This document shows, one piece after another, positions 49,512 to 57,208 of a DNA stretch of 64,000 bases. The position numbers and the translations under genes were made by a program. The stretch's first letter is position 1. Every line of letters begins with the position of its first letter. The DNA is taken from assembly GCF_001693385.1 (NCBI RefSeq), contig NZ_CP016428.1, forward strand, positions 1,488,001-1,552,000, written 5' to 3'. The notes beneath the pieces are model-generated. The model made no database searches. It was not told the DNA's origin and was given only the letters and a program-made list of their open reading frames with translations. This stretch comes from Bradyrhizobium icense (GTDB taxonomy: Bacteria; Pseudomonadota; Alphaproteobacteria; Rhizobiales; Xanthobacteraceae).

Positions 49512-51677
49512 ATGAACAGGACAGCCTTCTCCCTGCCGGAGCACAGCGAATACCGGACCGCCGGCGGTCTCGTGATTTCGCGCGCCGTCGAGCAATTCAC
49601 CGGCAACGCCAAGCGCCTTGACGACCTGATCGATCTGCTCGATCGCCGCCGTGGCGTGGTGCTGTCGTCCGGCACCACGGTGCCGGGGCGTTATGAGAGC
49701 TTTGACCTCGGCTTTGCCGATCCGCCGCTGGTGCTGGAAACGGCCGGCTCGAATTTCTCGCTCCAAGCGTTGAACGCGCGCGGCGAGGTGCTGATCGCCT
49801 TCCTCGGCAACGTGCTGCGCGAGCCCTGCGTCGTGATTTCGGAGCGAAGCCCCACGCGGCTGGCCGGCCATATCATCCGCGGCGCCGCGCCGGTCGAGGA
49901 AGACCAGCGCACCCGCCGTGCCAGTGTGATGTCGCTGGTGCGCGATCTCGTCGCCGCCTTTACCGCAAACGATGATCCGCTGCTCGGCCTGTTCGGCGCC
50001 TTCGCCTACGACCTCGTGTTCCAAATCGAGGATCTCGTGCAGAAGCGGGCACGGGAGGCCGACCAGCGCGATATCGTACTCTACGTGCCGGATCGCCTTT
50101 TGGCCTACGACCGCGCCACCGGCCGTGGCGTGGTGTTGAGCTACGATTTCTCCTGGCAGGGAAAGTCTACCCAGGGCCTGCCGCGCGACACCGCTGAGAG
50201 CGTTTACGCCAAAACGCCGCGCCAGGGCTTTGCCGATCATGCGCCCGGCGAATATCAGGCAACGGTCGAGGTCGCACGTGCGGCGTTCGCGCGCGGCGAC
50301 CTGTTCGAGGCAGTGCCGGGGCAATTGTTCGCCGAGCCCTGCGAGCGCTCGCCGGCGGAAGTGTTCCAGCGGCTCTGCCGCATCAACCCGTCCCCCTATG
50401 GCGCGCTGATGAATCTCGGCGACGGCGAATTTTTGGTGTCGGCCTCGCCGGAAATGTTCGTGCGTTCCGACGGACGCCGGGTCGAGACCTGCCCAATTTC
50501 GGGCACCATCGCGCGCGGCGTCGATGCGATCGGTGATGCCGAGCAAATCAGGCAGTTGCTGAACTCGGAGAAGGACGAGTTCGAGCTCAACATGTGCACC
50601 GACGTCGACCGCAACGACAAGGCGCGGGTCTGCATCCCCGGCACGATCAAGGTCTTGGCGCGGCGGCAGATCGAGACCTATTCGAAACTGTTCCACACCG
50701 TCGACCATGTCGAAGGCATGCTGCGCCCGGGCTTCGATGCGCTGGATGCCTTCCTGACCCATGCCTGGGCGGTCACCGTGACGGGTGCGCCGAAATTGTG
50801 GGCCATGCAGTTCGTCGAGGACAACGAGCGCTCGTCGCGGCGCTGGTATGCCGGCGCGATCGGCGCGGTGAATTTCGACGGCAGCATCAACACCGGGCTC
50901 ACTATCCGGACCATCCGCATGAAGGATGGGCTGGCTGAAGTGCGCGTCGGCGCCACCTGCCTGTTCGATTCCGATCCGGCCGCCGAGGACCGCGAGTGCC
51001 AGGTGAAGGCGGCCGCGCTGTTCCAGGCGCTGCGGGGCGATGCGCCAAAACCGCTGTCGACCTTTGCGCCCGACGCCACCGGCTCGGGCCGCAAGGTGCT
51101 CTTGATCGACCACGACGACAGTTTTGTTCATATGCTGGCGGACTATTTCCGGCAGGTCGGCGCAAGCGTAACCGTGGTCCGGCACGTCCATGCGCAGGAG
51201 ATGCTGAAGCGGAAGGGCTGGGATCTCCTGGTATTGTCGCCGGGCCCGGGTCGCCCTGAGGATTTTGGAATCTCGAAGACCATCGGAACGGCGCTGGACC
51301 GAAAACTGCCGATCTTCGGTGTCTGTCTCGGCGTGCAGGCGATCGGCGAGTATTTTGGCGGCCAGCTTGGCCAGCTCACGCAGCCGGCGCATGGACGGCC
51401 GTCGCGGATTCAGGTGCGCGGCGGACGGCTGATGCAGAACCTGCCGAATGAGATCGTGATCGGCCGCTATCATTCGCTCTATGTCGAGCGCGACAGCGTG
51501 CCCGATGTGCTCGAGGTCACCGCGACCACCGAGGACGGCGTCGCGATGGCGATTGAACACAGGACCTTGCCGGTCGGCGGCGTGCAGTTTCACCCGGAAT
51601 CGCTGATGTCGCTCGGCGGCGAGGTGGGATTGCGCATCGTCGAGAATGCGTTTCGGCTGAACGTACCCGCTAATTGA
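49512..51677 (+). CDS. trpE(G): Fused anthranilate synthase TrpE(G)
   Basis: 721 aa. Residues 1-~520 are the chorismate-binding TrpE part (LFEAVPGQLFAE near 268, NPSPYGALMN, PISGTIARG, VDRNDKARVC and PKLWAMQFVEDNE, all conserved). After a linker the class-I glutamine amidotransferase begins (KVLLIDHDDSFVHMLADYF), with LVLSPGPGRPEDFG, catalytic Cys in FGVCLGVQAIGEYFGG and the HPE in VGGVQFHPESLM. It makes anthranilate from chorismate and glutamine, the first tryptophan-specific step. The fused form is typical of Rhizobiales; AAGAGGA precedes ATG 49512 and the leader controls it. Confidence 0.96.
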   Translation: MNRTAFSLPEHSEYRTAGGLVISRAVEQFTGNAKRLDDLIDLLDRRRGVVLSSGTTVPGRYESFDLGFADPPLVLETAGSNFSLQALNARGEVLIAFLGNVLREPCVVISERSPTRLAGHIIRGAAPVEEDQRTRRASVMSLVRDLVAAFTANDDPLLGLFGAFAYDLVFQIEDLVQKRAREADQRDIVLYVPDRLLAYDRATGRGVVLSYDFSWQGKSTQGLPRDTAESVYAKTPRQGFADHAPGEYQATVEVARAAFARGDLFEAVPGQLFAEPCERSPAEVFQRLCRINPSPYGALMNLGDGEFLVSASPEMFVRSDGRRVETCPISGTIARGVDAIGDAEQIRQLLNSEKDEFELNMCTDVDRNDKARVCIPGTIKVLARRQIETYSKLFHTVDHVEGMLRPGFDALDAFLTHAWAVTVTGAPKLWAMQFVEDNERSSRRWYAGAIGAVNFDGSINTGLTIRTIRMKDGLAEVRVGATCLFDSDPAAEDRECQVKAAALFQALRGDAPKPLSTFAPDATGSGRKVLLIDHDDSFVHMLADYFRQVGASVTVVRHVHAQEMLKRKGWDLLVLSPGPGRPEDFGISKTIGTALDRKLPIFGVCLGVQAIGEYFGGQLGQLTQPAHGRPSRIQVRGGRLMQNLPNEIVIGRYHSLYVERDSVPDVLEVTATTEDGVAMAIEHRTLPVGGVQFHPESLMSLGGEVGLRIVENAFRLNVPAN

Positions 51678-51692
51678 GATTGCGAGAGACCA

Positions 51693-52232
<540 letters not shown>

Positions 52233-52311
52233 GTTTTTCGCGCGAAACTCTCCACGCGTCGTCCCTGCGAACGGGATCGGAGAGGCCATAACAGACCGGC
52301 TGTTCGACGTC

Positions 52312-52331
52312 AATATTACCCGGATAATATT
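52312..52331. repeat. AT-rich inverted repeat between convergent apt and NTPase genes
   Basis: AATATTA (52312-52318) and TAATATT (52325-52331) flank CCCGGA, in a short AT island between convergent genes. A 7-bp AT stem is weak for termination. Preceded at about 52258 by a fragment of the GTCGTCCCTGCG repeat family. Confidence 0.35.
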
Positions 52332-52350
52332 ATTGGCCGGACGGGAGGGA

Positions 52351-53019
52351 TCACGACCGCTGCGGGAGCAAACTGAACTCGAGCTCCCGAAAGCTCGTGT
52401 AATTCCTGCGGATCCACTGGTGCAACTCGGTCGATGTATCCCGCTCGTTGCGCAAATAGTCGGTGAAGGAAAAGGTCAGCCGGTCGATATAGGTTTTCAG
52501 GAACGAGGGCAGCGCCGATATGCGCAGCACTCGCCCCAGGCCCATCGCCTCGGGCAGTTCGCCACGCACCACGTACTCATTGTCGACCGTAATCAGCGCT
52601 TTAAGCGGAATCTGCTCCCGCAACGTCGGATAGGCGCGCGCGGAAACCCGGTCGGTATCGGCCACGAACAGGATGATCGGCGCCACGCCACGCCTCACGG
52701 CCTCCTTCAGGAAACCGATCTCGTTGGTCATCTTGAAGAACTCGTCGAACGCATGAAAGCCGAGGTCGATCACCTTGGCGATACCGTCGTTGACGATCAG
52801 GCGGTCCATGAGCTGCATCTTGCCGTAGGTGTCCATCACGTCGGCCGTCTCGGTGATGCGCGGCAGATATTCGAGCAGCGATGGTTCCTTCAGGTTGATG
52901 TCGAAGGAAGATACCGTCCCGTCCTTCAGCAGCAGGAACTCGCTCAACAGACGCGCGAGCAGCGTCTTGCCGACCAGCGGCCGGGGCGAGCAGATGATGT
53001 AGACAGGCGTGGAGCTCAT
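52351..53019 (-). CDS. ParA-like P-loop NTPase, second of a tandem pair
   Basis: 222 aa from ATG 53019 (GTG 53022 adds one residue). PVYIICSPRPLVGKTLLARL is a deviant P-loop (SPRPLVGKT) without the KGG of true ParA. SSFDINLKEPSLLEYLPRIT holds an Asp at the switch I position, and VIDLGFHAFDEFFKM resembles switch II/Walker B. The C-terminal third (LKTYIDRLTFSFTDYLRNER) is helical and charged. It follows a MipZ/ParA-like gene by 58 nt in the same direction. No named family; possibly a co-evolved partition or polarity ATPase (inference). Confidence 0.75.
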   Translation of the reverse strand: MSSTPVYIICSPRPLVGKTLLARLLSEFLLLKDGTVSSFDINLKEPSLLEYLPRITETADVMDTYGKMQLMDRLIVNDGIAKVIDLGFHAFDEFFKMTNEIGFLKEAVRRGVAPIILFVADTDRVSARAYPTLREQIPLKALITVDNEYVVRGELPEAMGLGRVLRISALPSFLKTYIDRLTFSFTDYLRNERDTSTELHQWIRRNYTSFRELEFSLLPQRS

Positions 53020-53077
53020 CACCCGCTATATCAAGGAATTTTTCGGCTAATCCAGCCCCGTCGCGGCGGCTATCCGA

Positions 53078-53830
53078 CTATTTTTCGCCGCCGCGCACGC
53101 CAGGCTTGGCGCCGACGAGATCGGTCAGCTTGATGCGGTCGAACTCGCTCCAGACGTTGGCGAGCCAGTGCCGGACATAGCCGCGCAGCACGAACGAATA
53201 GTTCGCGGCCTCGTCGTCCTTGCCCTTGTTGGCGACGAATTTGAGGAACGGCACCGAGGAAACCTCGACCTGCTCATAGGCCATTTCGTTGAGTTTGGGG
53301 ATCGTGAGATCGGTGGCGTCCTTGATACGGTGAAAGTAGGAGTTGTAGGTCGACTGGTCCCACTGGAAGAACTGGGTATCGTTGATGAAATTCTTCACCA
53401 GGAAATATTTGGCGCCCTGCATGAAGTTCGCGGTCTCGGCGATTTCGTCCAGCGAGGCGATCGAGGGGCCCAGTATATGGAACACGGCAAAGGTGATCTG
53501 CCCTGCCTTCGCGGCATCGAGAAAGCCGATGTCGCGGAGCGAAGCCAGCGCCGGCGACAGCAGTCCGGCGCGGACGTCGATCACGGTGACGGAGGGGCTG
53601 ACAGCGTTCAGCGTATCGAAGATCTTCATCTGATCCGACGTCGTCGTCATGTCGACGATCTCGGTGATGTCGGGGTGGAAGCGTTTCAGGGTGCCGCGCG
53701 GCGATTCGGTGTCGAATGCCCGGGTCGGCACGTTGTTGGCGCTGAAATAGTCCAGGAGCGTCCGCGACACGGTCGTCTTGCCGACCCCGCCCTTGTCCGC
53801 GCCCACCACAATCACGACTGGCTTTGCCAT
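53078..53830 (-). CDS. ParA/MipZ-like P-loop NTPase, first of a tandem pair
   Basis: 250 aa from ATG 53830 (GGGA upstream; the frame is open to 53926 but the extra part has no homology). Deviant Walker A GADKGGVGKTTVSRTL at residues 9-24 with the signature Lys, switch I AFDTESPRGTLKRFHP and Walker B VTVIDVRAGLLSP. The C-terminal helical part ends DLVGAKPGVRGGEK. Deviant-Walker ATPases position chromosomes, plasmids, chemosensory arrays or flagella; no ParB, centromere site or cargo gene is adjacent, so the cargo is unknown. Confidence 0.82.
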   Translation of the reverse strand: MAKPVVIVVGADKGGVGKTTVSRTLLDYFSANNVPTRAFDTESPRGTLKRFHPDITEIVDMTTTSDQMKIFDTLNAVSPSVTVIDVRAGLLSPALASLRDIGFLDAAKAGQITFAVFHILGPSIASLDEIAETANFMQGAKYFLVKNFINDTQFFQWDQSTYNSYFHRIKDATDLTIPKLNEMAYEQVEVSSVPFLKFVANKGKDDEAANYSFVLRGYVRHWLANVWSEFDRIKLTDLVGAKPGVRGGEK

Positions 53831-53994
53831 GGAATTCCCTTGAACAGCAGTTCCGACCGCGGGAGCGGCCGCATGCCCCATTCCCTGCTTTGGGCGCGAA
53901 CATGGCAGAAACAAGGGAGAATTCAATTCATTAGACGGCCGTCGCCATTATTCGTACTGAATTCGTTAATCCAGCGCGTCGGCAGGGCGGCTAT

Positions 53995-55179
53995 CTAGCG
54001 ATGCGGGCCCCAAGGGCCGTCCAAGGGGCCGGGGCGCGCGCCTGGAACGCCGGCGGGCTCGCTGGAATCGCTCCACGGGCCCCGGGGAGCCGGCGGTTCG
54101 AGCTGCTCCGCGGGCGATTCCTCCGACTCACCGGGTTCAACCGCCGGAAGGGCGAGCGGTCCGGGATCACGGCCACCGGCAAACTGCACCAGCGCCTTGA
54201 CGCGCGCATCGACCGACGGATGGGTCGCGAACAGGTCGGCAAACCCCTCGCGGGGATTGTCGACGCAGAGCTCCATGACCGCAGACGTCGCGCCGGGCAG
54301 CTCGCCGCGGTTCTCGATCTTGCGCAGCGCCGTAATCATGGCGTCGGGATTCTTGGTCAGTTCGACCGAGCCGGCGTCGGCCAATAGCTCGCGCGACCGT
54401 GACAGCGCCAGCTTGACGACCTGCGACAACAGCCAGGCCAGCAGGATCAACACGACCGCGATAATGATCGCCATGACGGCGCCGCCGCCGCCTTTGCCGC
54501 GGTCGGACGACGAAGAGGAGGAGGACGATGAGGAAGATGACGAGGACGACCAGTCGCTGCCGGTGGAGTTCCACGACAGGTTGGTAAACGTTCGAAAGAA
54601 CAATTCGCCGAAGAAACCCACCACGCCGGCGATGATCATGGCGATCACCATCAACTGCACGTCACCGTTGCGGATATGCGTGAGCTCGTGGCCGAGCACG
54701 GCCTCGATCTCCTGGTCGTTGAGCGCCTGCAGAAGGCCCGACGTCACCGTGATGGAATATTGCCGCTGGTTGAGCCCGGTGGCGAAGGCGTTCAGCGCCG
54801 GGCTTTCCATTACCTTCAGCTTCGGCATCGTGATGCCGCGCGAGATGCAGAGGTTTTCCAGCAGATTATAGAGCCGCGGCTGCTGTTGCCGCGTTACGCT
54901 CTCGCCGCCGGTCACGGCGTCGATCATGTTCTGGTGGAAGAAATAGGCGATCGCGATCCACAAGGCGGCGATGATTGTCGCGTAGGGGAAGGCTGCGATC
55001 AGGTCGCGCGAGGCGCGCGTCAGATAGTAGTTGAGTGAAGCACCGCTATTGAGCACCACTTCCGCAACCAGCGCGCCGGCAAAGACCAGCACATAGATCA
55101 GCAGAAACAGCCCGGCGAGCAGCAGCATCGAACGAAACTTGTTCGATGCGATATGCGTGTAGAGACCATACGCGGCCAT
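53995..55179 (-). CDS. M48 family metalloprotease (HtpX-like) with Ser-rich linker
   Basis: 394 aa inner-membrane zinc protease. Two N-terminal helices (FRSMLLLAGLFLLIYVLVFA; LIAAFPYATIIAALWIAIAY), then NAFATGLNQRQYSITVTSGL and the HELTH zinc motif near residue 161, with the third ligand Glu in SRELLADAGSVELTK near 280. Two further helices flank a run of 14 Ser (GSDWSSSSSSS...) with SDRGKGGGG, an unusual low-complexity loop. The C-terminal ~45 residues are Pro-rich. HtpX-type proteases degrade misfolded membrane proteins. Next to lemA, a common pairing. Confidence 0.92.
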   Translation of the reverse strand: MAAYGLYTHIASNKFRSMLLLAGLFLLIYVLVFAGALVAEVVLNSGASLNYYLTRASRDLIAAFPYATIIAALWIAIAYFFHQNMIDAVTGGESVTRQQQPRLYNLLENLCISRGITMPKLKVMESPALNAFATGLNQRQYSITVTSGLLQALNDQEIEAVLGHELTHIRNGDVQLMVIAMIIAGVVGFFGELFFRTFTNLSWNSTGSDWSSSSSSSSSSSSSSSDRGKGGGGAVMAIIIAVVLILLAWLLSQVVKLALSRSRELLADAGSVELTKNPDAMITALRKIENRGELPGATSAVMELCVDNPREGFADLFATHPSVDARVKALVQFAGGRDPGPLALPAVEPGESEESPAEQLEPPAPRGPWSDSSEPAGVPGARPGPLDGPWGPHR

Positions 55180-55200
55180 GATGAGCTTTCGCTAGACGCC

Positions 55201-55303
55201 GTCATTCCGGGGCGCCGCAAAAGCGGCGAACCCGGAATCTCGAGATTCTCAGGTGCGCAATTGCGCACCTCGGTTCGTCGCTTTGCGACGCCCCGGAATA
55301 ACG
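55201..55303. repeat. Dispersed palindromic repeat GTCATTCCGGGGCG family (copy 1)
   Basis: GTCATTCCGGGGCG at 55201 pairs with CGCCCCGGAATAAC ending at 55303; two inner hairpins (CGCCGCAAAAGCGGCG; AGGTGCGCAATTGCGCACCT) and CCCGGAATCTCGAGATTC lie between. The same CCCGGAATCTCGAGATTC core occurs at 56051. Sits between the M48 and lemA genes. Confidence 0.8.
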
Positions 55304-55326
55304 GGGAGGGCGAGGCGCCATATCGA

Positions 55327-55887
55327 TCAGAACTTCACGCTCGGCACTGTCTCGACTTCGGTGCGGCTGGTGCCGAGGTCGAAGAATTCCTTGCGGGTGA
55401 AGCCGAACATGCCGGCGAACAGCGCCGCGGGCAGTTGCTGGATGCCGGTGTTGTATTCCTGGACCGCATTGTTGAAGAAGCGGCGGCTGGCCGCGATCTT
55501 GTTTTCGAGGTCGGACAGTTCGCTGGCGAGTTGCTGGAAGTTGGCGTTGGCCTTGAGGTCCGGGTAAGCCTCCGACAGCGCGATCAGGCGTCCAAGCGCG
55601 CCGCTCAACTGGTTTTCCGCCGCCGACACCTGCGCCGGCCCCTGCGCCGACATTGCGGAATTGCGCGCCTTGATGACGTCGTCGAGCGTGCCGCGCTCGT
55701 GGCTGGCGTAGCCCTTCACGGTCTCGACCAGGTTCGGGATCAGGTCGTGGCGCTGCTTGAGCTGGACGTCGATGTCGGCAAAGGCCTGGCTGACGCGCTG
55801 GCTGAGCGCGACCAGGCGGTTATACGCAGCGAACGCAAACAGCACGATGATGACGATGACGCCGAAAACGATCCAGCCGGTCGACAT
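55327..55887 (-). CDS. lemA: LemA family protein
   Basis: 186 aa from ATG 55887, 9 nt after GGAG; the TTG at 55896 is inferior. One N-terminal anchor helix (GWIVFGVIVIIVLFAFAAYN) then the LemA helical bundle: VALSQRVSQAFADIDVQLKQ, RHDLIPNLVETVKGYASHER and LSEAYPDLKANANFQQLASE, all conserved; NAVQEYNTGIQQLPAALFAG closes it. The bulk is periplasmic or outside. LemA proteins associate with M48 proteases encoded nearby; the role is in envelope quality control or remodelling (inference). The gene is flanked on both sides by the same repeat family. Confidence 0.94.
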   Translation of the reverse strand: MSTGWIVFGVIVIIVLFAFAAYNRLVALSQRVSQAFADIDVQLKQRHDLIPNLVETVKGYASHERGTLDDVIKARNSAMSAQGPAQVSAAENQLSGALGRLIALSEAYPDLKANANFQQLASELSDLENKIAASRRFFNNAVQEYNTGIQQLPAALFAGMFGFTRKEFFDLGTSRTEVETVPSVKF

Positions 55888-56020
55888 GACGGACAACTCC
55901 TGTGGGACGAAGAGGCAGGGAAACTAGACGAAAAACCGGGCGCGCGGCAGCCCGCCCGCGAGGTGGGCATGGCTTTAGTCGGAAGTGGAGCGGGATAAGT
56001 TCAAGGGCCAACGCTCTGCT

Positions 56021-56102
56021 GTCATTCCGGGATGGTGCGTAAGCACCAGACCCGGAATCTCGAGATTCCGGGTTCGATGCTTCGCATCGCCCCGGAATGA
56101 CG
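56021..56102. repeat. Dispersed palindromic repeat GTCATTCCGGGGCG family (copy 2)
   Basis: GTCATTCCGGGATGGTGCG...CACCAGACCCGGAATCTCGA...GCATCGCCCCGGAATGACGG forms an imperfect long inverted repeat. Shares the CCCGGAATCTCGAGATTC core with the copy at 55201. Lies between lemA and the Rsm22 gene. Confidence 0.8.
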
Positions 56103-56104
56103 GA

Positions 56105-57073
56105 TCAATTAACAGCATCGCCCCATCGCCAGCGGCGGGCGCTGGCATAGTTCGCCTTGGCGCGGCGGGGCACTTTCGCGAAGCTGAGACCTTCCGGCGT
56201 GCACAGCTTCGCCGTGATTTCGACCTTGCTGACGGCCGGTTGCGCCAGCACCCGCACCGGGTGCTGTTCAACCGGCGCGCGCGTCAGCGCAACATAAGAA
56301 AACCGCTCATCCTCGAACGGCAGCTCCGCGCCCTTGACCTGCTTGTGCGCGCGCGACCGCTGCACGCGCTGGGTGAAATGGCACCAGTCCGGTGCTTGTA
56401 GCGGGCATTGGCTGTCATGCGGGCAGGGGGCGGCGACATGTGCGCCCAGGTCGATGAGATGCGCGCGCAGCGCGATGATCCGGGCATAGCCTGCGGGCGT
56501 GCCGGGTTCGACGACGAGCAGCGTGTCGTGGGTCTTCTGCCACAACAGTTCGGCGAGCGCGCGTTGCTCGGCATCGCTGATCTCGCCGATCATGTAGCTT
56601 GCCACGACAAGGTCTGCCGCATCCGCTTTGGCAAGCACGGCGCGGGCCTCGCCGCGCTGGTAGTCGGTATTACGTAGCCGGGTGCTGTCGCGGGCAAGAT
56701 CCAGCGCCAGCGTGCGTAACGCGTCGTTGGCGTCGAGCATGGTAAAATGCTGCAGCGACGGGAAAGCTTCGGCCGCCGCCCAGGTCGCCGTTCCAGGCCC
56801 GGCGCCGACATCGAGCAGAGTTTCTGGTGCGAGGTCAGGCCTGATCTCGACGAGTGCGTTCAGGCTGGCAATGACTGCGGCGTAGGTCGCGGGCATCCGT
56901 GCCAGCGCATAAGCGAGCGCATCTGTTTCCGAGCGGATGGTGCCGGAGCCGCCACCGCTGCGATAGGTCCGAGAGATCGAAGCCGCGCGGCCGGCGGCAT
57001 CACTGCGCGAAAAGCCCCGCAGCTTGCCGTCGAGCGCGGCCTTCAGTTCGGCGGGGAGGTCGGGTGAGGTCAT
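56105..57073 (-). CDS. Rsm22-like small ribosomal subunit methyltransferase
   Basis: 322 aa. SAM-binding Rossmann motif TLLDVGAGPGTATWAAAEAF near residue 86, VASYMIGEISD near 155, and VVEPGTPAGYARI. The zinc or Fe-S Cys set CPHDSQCPLQAPDWCHFTQR near residue 216 with RSRAHKQVKGAELPFEDERF and FSYVAL is the Rsm22 (mitochondrial ribosome assembly) signature. It probably methylates or helps mature 16S rRNA or a ribosomal subunit. Cytoplasmic. Confidence 0.92.
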   Translation of the reverse strand: MTSPDLPAELKAALDGKLRGFSRSDAAGRAASISRTYRSGGGSGTIRSETDALAYALARMPATYAAVIASLNALVEIRPDLAPETLLDVGAGPGTATWAAAEAFPSLQHFTMLDANDALRTLALDLARDSTRLRNTDYQRGEARAVLAKADAADLVVASYMIGEISDAEQRALAELLWQKTHDTLLVVEPGTPAGYARIIALRAHLIDLGAHVAAPCPHDSQCPLQAPDWCHFTQRVQRSRAHKQVKGAELPFEDERFSYVALTRAPVEQHPVRVLAQPAVSKVEITAKLCTPEGLSFAKVPRRAKANYASARRWRWGDAVN

Positions 57074-57081
57074 CTCGTCTT

Positions 57082-57180
57082 GTCATGCCCGCGAAGGCGG
57101 GCATCCAGTACGCCGGGACGGTTGTGACCATCACAGGCTGCGCGGCGTACTGGATCATCCGCTTTCGCGGATGATGACAT
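57082..57180. repeat. Palindromic intergenic repeat between Rsm22 and smc
   Basis: GTCATGCCCGCGAAGGCGGG and, at the other end, CATCCGCTTTCGCGGATGATGAC form two local hairpins, and the inner ATCCAGTACGCCG pairs with CGGCGTACTGGAT, making one nested cruciform-like element of about 100 bp. Non-coding. Confidence 0.7.
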
Positions 57181-57208
57181 CATTGGTTGTGGCAACGAAA
57201 GCGTAATC

